A stretch of 64,000 nt of DNA from Hellea sp. (GTDB lineage: Bacteria; Pseudomonadota; Alphaproteobacteria; Caulobacterales; Maricaulaceae). The position numbers and the translations under genes are program-made. How positions within the stretch are numbered: the first letter of the stretch is position 1; every line of letters starts with the position of its first letter. This document shows positions 18,218 to 27,293 of this stretch, piece by piece. The notes beneath the pieces were generated by a model. It saw nothing but the letters and a program-made list of their open reading frames with translations, was not told the DNA's origin and ran no database searches. The stretch covers positions 1-64,000 of the forward strand of contig JAHDGM010000003.1 of the NCBI GenBank assembly GCA_020627655.1, read 5' to 3'.

Positions 18218-20338
18218 TTAAAACCGGGTTTTAACCGTAAACCGCGCATTACGCGGACGGCCGACAGAGATATTATCATTACTGTGAGCATCCGGGAAAT
18301 AATTTGTATCCGCTAGATTTTCCATATTGATCTGCAGGCGGGTTGCATCTGAAAGATCATAATAAACGGCAGCATCAAAGCGTATATAGCCAGGAACCTC
18401 TACGGCGTTGTCTTCACGTACAAAATAGCTGTCCTGGTATGTCGCGCCCAGCCCAAAAGCGAGGCGATCATTATATTGATAATTATTCCAGATTGACGCC
18501 ATGTGCTCCGGTGTCTGGCGGGTTTTATTGCCGTTATGACCGCTGCCATCCACGCGGTCGACCTGACCATCCAGATAGCTATAGCCCGTTGTAATATACC
18601 ACTGATCTGTCAAATCCCCGGTGAGCTGAAATTCAAAACCCTTAGTTTGCGAACCTTCAATAACCAAAAGCTGCGCAGCGTCATTAGGATCAACAGACGT
18701 AAAACTTTCCCGGTCCAGTTTGAAAACAGATGAGGTCAGGCTTAGACCCGGGCGAATGTCCCACTTGGCGCCTATTTCGCTGTTTTTGAAAAACTGCGGG
18801 CGCGTAGATTCACCGTCCAGATTTAACGTCAGAAATTGTTCGCCTGATCGCGGTAAGAAGGTCTCGCTATAACTGCCATAAATCGAGATATTGTCCTGAG
18901 GTTTATAGATCAGGCCGAAACGCGGCGTGATTTCTTCATCCTTGCGCGTGAACCGGCTATTACCATTTTGAATATCCAGAACGTCTATATCAAAACTGTC
19001 AAACCTTGCGCCCAATACCAGCTTGAGCGTGTCACCAATGTCAATTTGGTCCTGCGCGTAAGCGGAAAAGAAAGTCACATCAGAAACCCGGTTACGGGCA
19101 GGCGCTGAAAACGAAAAGTCAGGCACGTCTATATTAGCTGCTAGGCTGGTCCAAATCTGATCATCATTATTTGTGACGAAGCGGTTATCAATCCGCGCAT
19201 TTGCCGTCGCCTGATCACCATATTCGGCGCCGACCAAAACAGTGTGCGTGAAACGCCCTGTTTCAAATTCTCCCACTAGGTTCCCTTGAATGATCAGGTT
19301 TGCACGGTCTGTCGTATCCCGGTATCCATCCAGCTTAACGCAAAATTCGGCCACGCATTGATCTTGAGTTCCCAATGTCGAAAGCGGCTGTAACCCCGCC
19401 GGATAAATATTCTGATAGAGCTTGTCATAATCCGCATATTGAACCGTGAGATTAGCGCGCAGGTTATCCGTCATGGCGTGATCTGCCCGGGCGCGCAAAA
19501 TATGTGCCTGTAATGTGGTTTGATTATCATCAGCCCCGAAGAAAGTCTTATCAAACCCTTCAAGCGGCACGTCAGGGCCAGCAGTAACAGGTACAGATGG
19601 AACCCCGCGATCAACCACACGATCATCATCCAGATATTCATAGGACAGATCCAGCGTTGTTTCAGGCGCGATCTCAAATCTCGCCGTCGGATTAATACCA
19701 AACCGTGTACCGTCAACGCCGTTTCGATGATTATCAAGGCCTTCATAAAAACCATTGATCCGCAGAGCGCTATCCGCGCCCAGAGTAAAATTTGTATCTC
19801 CGGCAATATTATGGGCTCCGAATGTATCAATACTGGCGGTTAGCTCCGTAAAATTGTCGCTGAGCTCGGCTCGTTTGGTAACCCGGTTAATGACACCGCC
19901 GCCACCGCCGCGGCCAAATAGAAGCGCGTTAGAACCGCGCAGGATTTCAACTTGTTCCAGATTATAAAGCGGACGAAAGTACTGCACGTCATCCCGGACG
20001 CCATCCAAAAAGAAGTCTGCTGTGCTTTGATTGCCGCGAATAATGATAGCGTCCCGGTGCCCTTCACCCTGGGAAGCGGCCAGTCCGGGCGTATACCGCA
20101 GAATATCGCCAATATTGGTAAAAGCCTGATCTTCGATCTGCGCAGACGGAATAATCGACAGGCTTTGCGGGACATTAATCACAGGCGTTGGGGTTTTGAC
20201 AGCGTTCATTTTATCCAAAGACAAATACTGGCCTGTAACAATGATCTCATCGTCATCGGCAAGCTGAGCCTGGCCACTCGAAGCCATACCCAGCGCTAAT
20301 ACACTCAAAGCTGCGCTTCTAAACCAATTTGTTCGCAT
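18218..20338 (-). CDS. TonB-dependent siderophore receptor
   Basis: A 706-residue outer-membrane receptor. The start at ATG 20338 gives a good signal peptide (RTNWFRSAALSVLALGMASSGQAQ region) followed by a TonB-box-like DDEIIVTG. A plug domain follows (VPQSLSIIPS, RGNQSTADFFLDGVRDDVQYFRPLYN, LLFGRGGGGGVIN). The rest is a 22-stranded barrel ending in an aromatic residue (RFTVKTRF), required for assembly. These features match the FhuA/FoxA-like siderophore group, which takes up ferric siderophores with TonB energy. A longer frame to 20425 exists, but the added residues do not look like a signal. Two Fur-box-like sites lie upstream, so iron repression is likely. Confidence 0.92.
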   Translation of the reverse strand: MRTNWFRSAALSVLALGMASSGQAQLADDDEIIVTGQYLSLDKMNAVKTPTPVINVPQSLSIIPSAQIEDQAFTNIGDILRYTPGLAASQGEGHRDAIIIRGNQSTADFFLDGVRDDVQYFRPLYNLEQVEILRGSNALLFGRGGGGGVINRVTKRAELSDNFTELTASIDTFGAHNIAGDTNFTLGADSALRINGFYEGLDNHRNGVDGTRFGINPTARFEIAPETTLDLSYEYLDDDRVVDRGVPSVPVTAGPDVPLEGFDKTFFGADDNQTTLQAHILRARADHAMTDNLRANLTVQYADYDKLYQNIYPAGLQPLSTLGTQDQCVAEFCVKLDGYRDTTDRANLIIQGNLVGEFETGRFTHTVLVGAEYGDQATANARIDNRFVTNNDDQIWTSLAANIDVPDFSFSAPARNRVSDVTFFSAYAQDQIDIGDTLKLVLGARFDSFDIDVLDIQNGNSRFTRKDEEITPRFGLIYKPQDNISIYGSYSETFLPRSGEQFLTLNLDGESTRPQFFKNSEIGAKWDIRPGLSLTSSVFKLDRESFTSVDPNDAAQLLVIEGSQTKGFEFQLTGDLTDQWYITTGYSYLDGQVDRVDGSGHNGNKTRQTPEHMASIWNNYQYNDRLAFGLGATYQDSYFVREDNAVEVPGYIRFDAAVYYDLSDATRLQINMENLADTNYFPDAHSNDNISVGRPRNARFTVKTRF

Positions 20339-20351
20339 TCTGAATCCTAGT

Positions 20352-20366
20352 TGCAAATCATTCTTA
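20352..20366 (-). promoter_or_regulatory. Fur-box-like site next to TonB receptor start
   Basis: TGCAAATCATTCTTA reads as a 7-1-7 dyad with about 10 of 14 matches to TGATAATnATTATCA. It lies 14 bases upstream of the receptor ATG. It is the weaker of two candidates. Confidence 0.35.
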
Positions 20367-20409
20367 ATAACGAACAGGGCATGTAGCGAGTCCTCGAAAC
20401 AAGCGCAAG

Positions 20410-20424
20410 TGAGAATTATTCGCA
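20410..20424 (-). promoter_or_regulatory. Fur-box-like site upstream of TonB receptor
   Basis: TGAGAATTATTCGCA at 20410-20424 matches the 7-1-7 Fur consensus TGATAATnATTATCA at about 11 of 14 arm positions. It lies about 72 bases upstream of the receptor start, a normal place for an operator overlapping a promoter. It supports iron-dependent repression but is not proof. Confidence 0.5.
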
Positions 20425-20462
20425 AATACAGTTAATGCCTACGCCATATTGACGCGGGTGAG

Positions 20463-22046
20463 CTAACTCAATCCCATGGCCTCTTTTGCCAGTTTAGTCA
20501 CGGATACATAGTCGAGTTTACCCGTACCCAGGACTGGGAGGCTTTCGACGCTGATAATCTTTTTCGGAACTGATATTTCCGGGACGCCGTGAGTTTGCGC
20601 CCAGGTTAATAGCTCATGTCGTTTCGGATCTGCATGCTCAGTGACAAGAACGATTTGTTCACCCCGGCGCTTGTCAGGCACAATCGCGGCGGCATGCATA
20701 TAATCAGGCCAGACAGCAGCGGCGCAGTTTTCCACCACCATTAACGAAACCATTTCCCCGCCAATCTTGGCGAACCGTTTAATCCGTCCGCGAATGACAT
20801 AATAACCTTCATCATCGACCGAGACCACATCCCCTGTATTATGCCAGCCATCTGTTAGCGGGATCACTTCGCCGGGATTATCAGGGGAGATGTAGCCTTT
20901 CATTATATTTGGCCCGCGCACCCATAAACAGCCGCCCTCTTCCAGCCCGTCGACAGGCTCGAGCCGGCTCTCAATACCTGGTAACATTTTACCGATCGTA
21001 CCTGCACGAATATCACCGGGTTGATTAGCGGCTAGAACAGGCGCACCTTCTGTAACGCCGTAACCTTCCAGCACTTCGCAGGTAAAACGCTGTTCAGCTA
21101 TTTTACGGGTTTCTTCGCGTACGCGCTCGGCACCGCAAACCGCAATCCGAAGGGAACTGAGCCCGCCCTCAGTACTTGCGCGCATATATTGCTGCAAAAA
21201 AGTATCCGTGGCAAACAAGACCGTTGCATGAGTTTGTGCAATCCTTTTAGCAATTGTTTTTGTCTGTAAGGGCGATGGGTGGAGGACTACGGGATAGCCG
21301 CTCAGCAGGGGCCATAACGTTGCCGCTGTCAGGCCATAACAGTGAAAAGTCGGCAAGGGATTAAAGAACTTGTCCCCGTCTTCCAGATCCACATGCTGAT
21401 CAATTTGCTCAACATTCGCTAACATATTAGCATGGGTTAGAACGACACCTTTAGGGTTCCCCTCCGTGCCGGAAGTAAAAAGAATAACACCTGTGTCGTC
21501 AGGCGCAGCATTTGGTACAAACAGGCCCGGCATGGCAGGGCCAAGCACGGCACGAAGTTTCCCACCCAAGGTGATCTGTTCGCGCATATCTTCCAGATAG
21601 ACAATTTTCACCACTTCAGACAACTGATCTATGAGCGCCGATAACCCGGCAAGCTCGATAAATTTGTGAGCTGTAATAACGGTTTTAATAGGGGCCGTGC
21701 GTGTCGCTGCTTTTAGATTTTTAATCCCCGCAGTGAAGTTTAACATAGCCGGGATACGGCTGGCCGCATGCACGGTCAAAAGCGCAATAACCGCCCCTGC
21801 GCCTGTCGGGAGCAGAATACCCACATTCTCATCAGCATCCGTTATTTTTTTCAGAGGCGATGATAGCGCGAAGGCAGCCCGGGCAAGCTCAGCATAGCTG
21901 AGCTGACGGCCATCACCATCGGTAAGGATTTTCATATCCGGCCCGTGGGTTTTACGCGCCGCCAAAAAAGCCTGCAACAAATTACGCCGGATACGCTTTT
22001 GCCCGCGCTTGCTCAGCTCTGCCGCCTTTAAAATCTGTGTATCCAC
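20463..22046 (-). CDS. AMP-dependent acyl ligase similar to the C-terminal half of Aas
   Basis: A 527-residue ANL-superfamily enzyme. The ATP loop is FTSGTEGNPKG at about 191-201, followed by PTFHCYGLT, GYGVTEGAPV (motif A5), WHNTGDVVSVDDEGY (A7), RGRIKRFAKIGGEMVS (A8) and LPVLGTGKLDY (A10, with the catalytic lysine). TEG in the P-loop and the KIGGEMVS segment are typical of the acyl-ACP synthetase part of Aas, which recycles fatty acids into lysophospholipid. Here the N-terminal acyltransferase part is absent, so it is a stand-alone acyl-ACP or acyl-CoA ligase. The start is GTG with an AGGG site. It is divergent from the rhomboid gene. Confidence 0.83.
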   Translation of the reverse strand: MDTQILKAAELSKRGQKRIRRNLLQAFLAARKTHGPDMKILTDGDGRQLSYAELARAAFALSSPLKKITDADENVGILLPTGAGAVIALLTVHAASRIPAMLNFTAGIKNLKAATRTAPIKTVITAHKFIELAGLSALIDQLSEVVKIVYLEDMREQITLGGKLRAVLGPAMPGLFVPNAAPDDTGVILFTSGTEGNPKGVVLTHANMLANVEQIDQHVDLEDGDKFFNPLPTFHCYGLTAATLWPLLSGYPVVLHPSPLQTKTIAKRIAQTHATVLFATDTFLQQYMRASTEGGLSSLRIAVCGAERVREETRKIAEQRFTCEVLEGYGVTEGAPVLAANQPGDIRAGTIGKMLPGIESRLEPVDGLEEGGCLWVRGPNIMKGYISPDNPGEVIPLTDGWHNTGDVVSVDDEGYYVIRGRIKRFAKIGGEMVSLMVVENCAAAVWPDYMHAAAIVPDKRRGEQIVLVTEHADPKRHELLTWAQTHGVPEISVPKKIISVESLPVLGTGKLDYVSVTKLAKEAMGLS

Positions 22047-22162
22047 TATCTACCCTTTATTTATTCTCCTCACGCTCTAATGCAGATTACCCGTCTCAAC
22101 AAGCTCCATCCCTGTATGATTTCCTGTTCGACAGTACTGGTAAAACAGTCTAGGGCGGACTT

Positions 22163-22777
22163 ATGGAAAACCTGATGCAAACGCCTGTCACTCTGACTTT
22201 GATTATTGCCAATGTACTGGTCAGCTATATGGCCCTGACCAACCGGGACATTTTTGAAAAAAACGTATTCTGGATCGGTCCAATCCGGCAAAAAAAACAA
22301 TGGTACCGTTTTGTCACCTCGGCCTTTTTACACGTTAACGGTATTCACTTATTCATCAATATGTTTGTCCTGTATGAATTTGGCCGGATACTTGAATCCA
22401 TATTGGGAACAGCCGGGTTTCTAGCCCTTTATTTTGCGGCGCTTCTGGCCGGCAATGCCTGGGAATATGTTTCTAAAAAGAACAATCCCAACTACAGGGC
22501 CGTAGGTGCATCAGGGGCCACATCTGGCGTCATTCTGGCCTTTTGCCTTTTCTTCCCTTTTTCTACACTACTGCTGTTCTTCGTCATTCCCATGTGGGCG
22601 ATTGTACTGGCCATATTGTTTATTGTCGGGAGTTATTTTCTATCGCAGAAACCCAATACTATGATTGCGCACGGAGCACATCTTGGCGGCGCACTAGCCG
22701 GACTGGCTATGGCTCTTATATTGCGCCCGGATGCCTGGGGCATGTTTATGATGCAAGTGGCAGAAAAATTCGGCTAA
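22163..22777 (+). CDS. Rhomboid family intramembrane serine protease
   Basis: A 204-residue membrane protein with six predicted segments. GASG at 115-118 holds the catalytic Ser117, and AHGAHLGG at 169-176 supplies the histidine partner. HLFINMFVLYEFG is the conserved second-helix motif. Rhomboids cut single-pass membrane proteins within or near the bilayer. This is the short bacterial form without cytoplasmic domains, and its target is unknown. It is divergent from the Aas-like ligase (116-base gap). A stem-loop follows between it and the convergent lipoprotein gene. Confidence 0.9.
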   Translation: MENLMQTPVTLTLIIANVLVSYMALTNRDIFEKNVFWIGPIRQKKQWYRFVTSAFLHVNGIHLFINMFVLYEFGRILESILGTAGFLALYFAALLAGNAWEYVSKKNNPNYRAVGASGATSGVILAFCLFFPFSTLLLFFVIPMWAIVLAILFIVGSYFLSQKPNTMIAHGAHLGGALAGLAMALILRPDAWGMFMMQVAEKFG

Positions 22778-22804
22778 TAGCCCTGCTCATCATCTTCATC
22801 CATT

Positions 22805-22833
22805 AAAAAACCCCGCTTCGCGAGCGGGGCTTT
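22805..22833 (-). terminator. Bidirectional rho-independent terminator
   Basis: Stem CCCCGCT (22811-22817) and AGCGGGG (22823-22829) with a 5-base loop. On the minus strand it is followed by six T (A-run at 22805-22810), serving the lipoprotein gene. On the plus strand a shorter T run may also stop rhomboid transcripts. Confidence 0.85.
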
Positions 22834-22857
22834 AAAAATCTAATTCTGATGTAACAG

Positions 22858-23457
22858 CTATTGATCAGGAAAAACCACAAGTGATCCAAGGTTCTGAATA
22901 ACCTCGCGGGCATTAAAGCTCCGTTCGCTATCAGCCAAAGCACTATGGCCAAATTTTACTTCGGCGGACGCTCTGTATTTGGTCACTTCACGCACATCAT
23001 AATCGTTGAATACAGATTGGCGCGGCGAGCCCATAAAGCCCCAGCCCCGGCGACGATAAAACGGGTCATAGAAATAGCTGTAACGGGCAAAAGGACTCCA
23101 GCCAACACGAGGCCGGTAAAAGGAATAGTTGAAATAAGGATCATATAGTCCGCCAAAGCGCGGAGAAACATTGACCCGGGACTTTTTCTCCGTATCGCGC
23201 TCGACCAGTGTGAAGCTATCATAGCCCCGCTCAACTGCCATTTCGGCTGCGCGGTAAAGCAGATAGTTTTCAACCGTCTCGCGATTGGTCAAAGAATTGC
23301 CGCCAAAAGTCACGCGGGCGCGGTCATTTTCCAGCATAGTTTGGGAATAACCGTCATAACCACCGGGCTTGGAAGCGGGTTGATAAGGTGTAGTGGTCGC
23401 ACAGGCTGTCAGCACAATGGCTGAGGCTGCTAATACCAGATGACGCAAAGATTTCAT
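22858..23457 (-). CDS. CC0125/CC1285-type lipoprotein
   Basis: A 199-residue lipoprotein with the lipobox LTAC (Cys19). The mature part has the pattern seen in the Caulobacter CC0125/CC1285 family: GGYDGYSQTMLENDRARVTFGG, then YLLYRAAEMAVERGYDSF, which fits about 60 residues of conserved core. A Tyr/Arg/Phe-rich loop with low complexity (YDPYFNYSFYRPR) follows, then a VRE...SAEVKFG segment. The role is unknown, and it is probably held in the outer or inner membrane facing the periplasm. The ATG at 23457 has an excellent AAAGGAG site, and a terminator follows the gene. Confidence 0.8.
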   Translation of the reverse strand: MKSLRHLVLAASAIVLTACATTTPYQPASKPGGYDGYSQTMLENDRARVTFGGNSLTNRETVENYLLYRAAEMAVERGYDSFTLVERDTEKKSRVNVSPRFGGLYDPYFNYSFYRPRVGWSPFARYSYFYDPFYRRRGWGFMGSPRQSVFNDYDVREVTKYRASAEVKFGHSALADSERSFNAREVIQNLGSLVVFPDQ

Positions 23458-23563
23458 TGCAGTCTCCTTTGTTAGGATAGGTTTTTACTTAGCATCCCGT
23501 CCCTGAACGCTCCCTGAAAATATAAGGAAATATTGGTGTTTTTTCAATGTTTCGAACTGTAAT

Positions 23564-24046
23564 TCACTGATTTGTGAAGTAACGCACTGCCCATAATATG
23601 ATCAAAATGGCCGTAAAAGCCGCCAAAATTCCTGCAAATAACCCGTACTGACTGACTTTCGCTAAAATGAACGCAAAGGGCAGCCATGGCCATGCGAGCA
23701 ATATTACAATAATCGCTCGAAGCCGCGGCATGGGCTTATAAATTGCCTTTTTCGCAAAATACGCCGTCAGGCCAAGGGGGCCATAGGCCAAAGCCCCAAT
23801 ACCGAAACACAGCAAAAAGGCCGAAAGTAAATGCATAAAACCAGTATCGTTTTCAGCAAAGCCGATAAAGGCCCAACCGCTCGCTATGACACTGACAATG
23901 GCTAATATCAGACATAGCCAAAAGATCAGCCGGGAATAAAAATCTCCGCCATGCTCTTTTGTCTTCGCTGCTAATAATGGTTCGGCCAAATGCTCTGGCG
24001 CCGCGACCGGACGCAGAGTGTCCGAATTATGATCCGGGTCATTCAC
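23564..24046 (-). CDS. Multi-pass membrane protein, unknown, downstream of corC-like gene
   Basis: About 160 residues with four hydrophobic segments (near 40-60, 68-90, 100-125 and 130-155 of the longer reading). There is no ATG near the beginning. I choose the GTG at 24046, which overlaps the upstream CorC-like gene by eight bases (GTGAATGA). A TTG at 24064 would also work and would lengthen the overlap to 26 bases. The family is not recognised. The overlap makes cotranslation with the CNNM/CorC protein likely and suggests a related membrane role, but nothing specific can be said. Confidence 0.6.
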   Translation of the reverse strand: MNDPDHNSDTLRPVAAPEHLAEPLLAAKTKEHGGDFYSRLIFWLCLILAIVSVIASGWAFIGFAENDTGFMHLLSAFLLCFGIGALAYGPLGLTAYFAKKAIYKPMPRLRAIIVILLAWPWLPFAFILAKVSQYGLFAGILAAFTAILIILWAVRYFTNQ

Positions 24047-25340
24047 TCCGCTGATCCGGTTCAAATGATTTTATAACCTTGAGGCGTTTAATCTGATTAC
24101 GCTGACGTTCGAGAATTTCAAAACGGTACCCATAATAGGAAAAGGCTTGTTTTTCTTCGGGGATTGTCTGGCTTTCATGGATAACCAATCCAGCAATCGT
24201 TACCGCTTCATCATCAGGCAGTTTCCAATCCATAGCCCGGTTGATATCCCGGATAGGAATTTCACCATCAACCGTGACAGAACCATCCGGATGCCGGATC
24301 ATACCATCCAGCTCTTCATCATATTCATCTTGAATATCACCAACAATTTCTTCGAGAATATCTTCGAGCGTAATAACGCCCATCAGCGCGCCATATTCAT
24401 CAACGACAATAGCAAAATGTTCACGCTTTTGTTGAAAAGCGCGCAGCTGCTGCACAACCGAAGTAGTCTCCGGCACAAACCACGCATCCCGGCAAATGCG
24501 TTTCACATTCAGCGTACTGACATCACCATTGGTGCGGGAAAGAGCCTTGAGCATATCTTTGGCATGCAATACGCCGGTCACGTTATCTGTGTCATTCATC
24601 CATACAGGTAAACGGCTGTGACCGCTTGAAAGCACTTCTTTGAGCACTTGATCAGGCGGAAGGTCTCCATCCAGCATGACGATATTTTTACGGTGCACCA
24701 TGACTTCTTCGATAGTGAGGTCATCCAGTTCCAGGACCCCGATAATACGATCTCGCGAACCTTTTGCGACGCCCCCCTCTTGATGGTGCAAGTCCACTGC
24801 GCCGCGGATTTCATCGGCGGCCGTCCAAGGCGAAGCATCACTATCCACACCAAATAACCGCAGCATGGCATTGACGATCACTTGAACCAACGAGACCACT
24901 GGAGCAAATAAAGATACAATAATGTTCACGGGTCGCGCCACATTCAGAGAAGCCTTATCAGGCTGCGTTATTGCGTAAGTCTTTGGCAGAACTTCAGCAA
25001 AAATAAGGATCAACGCCGTCATGACAACGGTAGCAATCAGGAGTGACCATCCACCATCACCAAAGAGCTCCGCCATGACACCCCCCATTAAAATTGAGGC
25101 GGCAACATTGACCATATTGTTGCCGAGCAATAACGATCCAATCAGGCGTTCGCGGCGCGCCAATAATTTTGATACTATCCCTGCCGCTTTATTGCCATCA
25201 CGTTCTTCGGCATGAATACGTGCGCGTGAAGCCGCCGTAAGAGCCGTTTCCGAACCTGAAAAAAAAGCTGAAATAACCAACAGGCCAAAAACCGTCAGAA
25301 TAGTCATTATAACGCTAGGATCTTTAAGAGTTTCAAGCAT
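24039..25340 (-). CDS. HlyC/CorC family (CNNM, DUF21-CBS) membrane protein
   Basis: A 433-residue protein with the CNNM architecture. Residues 1-190 form the DUF21 transmembrane domain (FFSGSETALTAASRARI, LLLGNNMVNVAAS, FAEVLPKTYAI). Two CBS domains follow (EVMVHRKNIVMLDGD and an IVVDEYGALMGVITLEDILEEIVGDI stretch), then a C-terminal CorC_HlyC FAD-like domain (DGEIPIRDINRAMDWKLPDD). The family is linked to magnesium or cobalt efflux and ion homeostasis. The haemolysin label is historical. It starts 1 base downstream of aroB's stop, so aroK-aroB-corC is likely one transcript. Confidence 0.9.
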   Translation of the reverse strand: MLETLKDPSVIMTILTVFGLLVISAFFSGSETALTAASRARIHAEERDGNKAAGIVSKLLARRERLIGSLLLGNNMVNVAASILMGGVMAELFGDGGWSLLIATVVMTALILIFAEVLPKTYAITQPDKASLNVARPVNIIVSLFAPVVSLVQVIVNAMLRLFGVDSDASPWTAADEIRGAVDLHHQEGGVAKGSRDRIIGVLELDDLTIEEVMVHRKNIVMLDGDLPPDQVLKEVLSSGHSRLPVWMNDTDNVTGVLHAKDMLKALSRTNGDVSTLNVKRICRDAWFVPETTSVVQQLRAFQQKREHFAIVVDEYGALMGVITLEDILEEIVGDIQDEYDEELDGMIRHPDGSVTVDGEIPIRDINRAMDWKLPDDEAVTIAGLVIHESQTIPEEKQAFSYYGYRFEILERQRNQIKRLKVIKSFEPDQRSE

Positions 25341-25341
25341 A

Positions 25342-26442
25342 TCAGTTTTTCAAAGCTTCCAAATAATTCCGGAGTTGATCCGGCGCGACATCTTTTTGCA
25401 CAAAGGCTTCGCCAATAGCGCGGGTTAAAATAAAAGTGAGCCTACCGGCTTCGTTTTTCTTATCCTGCCCCATATGCTTTAAAAGCACCGCAGGATCAGT
25501 CGTCCAGGGTTTTACATCCTCAATGGTTGTCAATTTATGACGCTGTAAATGATTTGATACGGCCTTAACATCCCCTGTCGGGCAGAAACCAAGCGCGCTG
25601 GAAAACGCAAAAGCCATTTCCATACCTGCGCTGACCCCTTCGCCGTGAAGAAGATCATCAGAGTAACCGCTTTGCGCTTCAAGAGCATGTCCGAATGTAT
25701 GGCCCAGATTAAGCAAAGCCCGCTGCCCTTGTTCCCGTTCATCAGCCGCCACTATAGCCGCTTTCATTTGACAGGATATTGCAATGGCTTCGGCTGTGGC
25801 TTCTGGCTCGAGCGCCAGGACATTAGCACCGTTATCTTCCAACCAATTGAAAAAGTCACGATTGCCTAAAAGGCCATATTTTAAAACTTCGGCATAGCCG
25901 GCTTTTAATTGCCGCTCAGGCAGAGTTTTTAAAACGGACGTATCAGTGAGCACCCGGGACGGTTGATAAAAAGCCCCAACCAGATTTTTCCCTTGAGGTA
26001 CATTTATGGCTGTTTTTCCGCCCACAGAACTATCAACCTGCGCCAGCAGAGTGGTGGGTATCTGAACAAATTTACAGCCCCGTTTGTAAATAGATGCTGC
26101 AAAGCCTGTCAGATCGCCAATAACCCCGCCGCCAAATGCAACCAATGTATCGGCTCTATCAAGGCTCTGCTCAAAGAGATCATCCAGAACTTTTTGCAGA
26201 ACCGGGAAACTTTTCTGAGACTCTCCTGCGGGTAAGACCGTTACGCTAACATCCTGCTCCAACCCGTAAAGCCTGTCCTTATAAAGGCCATAGACATTTT
26301 CATCTGTGACCACATGTATGCGGCCCCCATTTGTTACAGGCAAAAGATAGTCTTTAATATCTCCCAAAACATCCTGACCTATGACAATATCGTAACTGCG
26401 AGCGCCTAAATCGACTTGAACTATGCGAGGCGTCCCAGTCAT
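25342..26442 (-). CDS. aroB: 3-dehydroquinate synthase AroB
   Basis: A 366-residue enzyme converting DAHP to 3-dehydroquinate, second step of the shikimate pathway. It has the NAD-binding GGGVIGDLTGFAASIYKRG, QIPTTLLAQVDSSVGGKTAIN, the metal-ligand glutamate in GYAEVLKYG, and NLGHTFGHALE with two zinc-ligand histidines. Length is standard. Its ATG overlaps the end of aroK by four bases, giving translational coupling of two consecutive-pathway enzymes, as in many proteobacteria. Confidence 0.97.
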   Translation of the reverse strand: MTGTPRIVQVDLGARSYDIVIGQDVLGDIKDYLLPVTNGGRIHVVTDENVYGLYKDRLYGLEQDVSVTVLPAGESQKSFPVLQKVLDDLFEQSLDRADTLVAFGGGVIGDLTGFAASIYKRGCKFVQIPTTLLAQVDSSVGGKTAINVPQGKNLVGAFYQPSRVLTDTSVLKTLPERQLKAGYAEVLKYGLLGNRDFFNWLEDNGANVLALEPEATAEAIAISCQMKAAIVAADEREQGQRALLNLGHTFGHALEAQSGYSDDLLHGEGVSAGMEMAFAFSSALGFCPTGDVKAVSNHLQRHKLTTIEDVKPWTTDPAVLLKHMGQDKKNEAGRLTFILTRAIGEAFVQKDVAPDQLRNYLEALKN

Positions 26443-27041
26443 TTGGCAGCACTCTTTTGCGCACCTTTGCCGCGTCGAGGTCTTTTAGAAGACCCGTCTG
26501 TCTGCCGGTAAAATTTATCCAGATAACGAGTAACCTTATTCACGGTTCGAATGTGCGGGCCGCGCGCGATCGGCACAGTGATATGCGCCTTCGCATAAAT
26601 TGGATAACGCTCATCCATAAGTTCACGCATGCGGGCACGGGGGTTTTCCACTTGTAATAACGGCCTGGTATCCTTTCGGCTGACACGCTCCATAATGGTT
26701 TCAAAATCACCCTTAAGCCAGATTGTTGTTGCCCGTTCGTTCAGAACTGCCCGCGTTGCTTCTGTGATAAAGGCGCCGCCACCTGTCGCAAGCACCATGG
26801 GCGTTCCATCCAAAAGCCGCTCTATGACGCGACGTTCCCCGTCCCGAAAAGCCGCCTCTCCGTGATCGCGAAAATAACCCGCCACAGTTCGGCCAGATGC
26901 CAATTCTATTTCTTCATCTGAATCATAAAAAGGCACATCCAATCGGCGCGCCAAACGGCGTCCAACTGTTGTTTTACCAACTCCCATCAGCCCCACAAGG
27001 GCAACAGGACGGGCGCGTATCGCGCGATTGACCGGCCGCAT
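26439..27041 (-). CDS. aroK: Shikimate kinase AroK
   Basis: A 200-residue P-loop kinase that phosphorylates shikimate at the 3-hydroxyl. Walker A GLMGVGKTTVG is at about 17-27, shikimate-binding residues are in FYDSDEEIE, GEAAFRDGERRV and LATGGGAF, and the lid carries R-K-D-T-R-PLL. It extends about 25 residues beyond the core with a basic C-terminal tail (SSKRPRRGKGAQKSAAK) not needed for catalysis. It is followed by aroB with a four-base overlap. Confidence 0.96.
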   Translation of the reverse strand: MRPVNRAIRARPVALVGLMGVGKTTVGRRLARRLDVPFYDSDEEIELASGRTVAGYFRDHGEAAFRDGERRVIERLLDGTPMVLATGGGAFITEATRAVLNERATTIWLKGDFETIMERVSRKDTRPLLQVENPRARMRELMDERYPIYAKAHITVPIARGPHIRTVNKVTRYLDKFYRQTDGSSKRPRRGKGAQKSAAK

Positions 27042-27151
27042 AATGTGCCTTTATCTCATATCTGACGGCACTGCTGGCCGTGTGAAAATTTTCCTTACTA
27101 TGTCGTCAAAAGCAGCTATGCTCAAGGATAAAGATTGAAAAGGGTTAAACC

Positions 27152-27292
27152 GTGAAAAAATTAGGACTTGTCGCTGCACTCATTTTATTTTTGCTAGTTG
27201 GTATTTTCATGTGGCTTTTAGCTGAAAGCGGACCGGAGAACGCCAATAGCGAGACCATCACAATTGAACTTCAGGATAATTTTGAAAAATAG
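27152..27292 (+). CDS. 46-residue single-pass membrane peptide (possible)
   Basis: An open frame of 46 codons starting GTG with an AGGG site about 8 bases upstream. It reads MKKLGLVAALILFLLVG, a hydrophobic helix to about residue 24, then a short acidic tail ending DNFEK. It stops one base before the ATG of the next gene, with the spacing of an operon. Such a peptide could be a small membrane protein. No homolog is recalled. The operon-like placement and clean membrane helix are the evidence. Confidence 0.5.
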   Translation: MKKLGLVAALILFLLVGIFMWLLAESGPENANSETITIELQDNFEK

Positions 27293-27293
27293 T

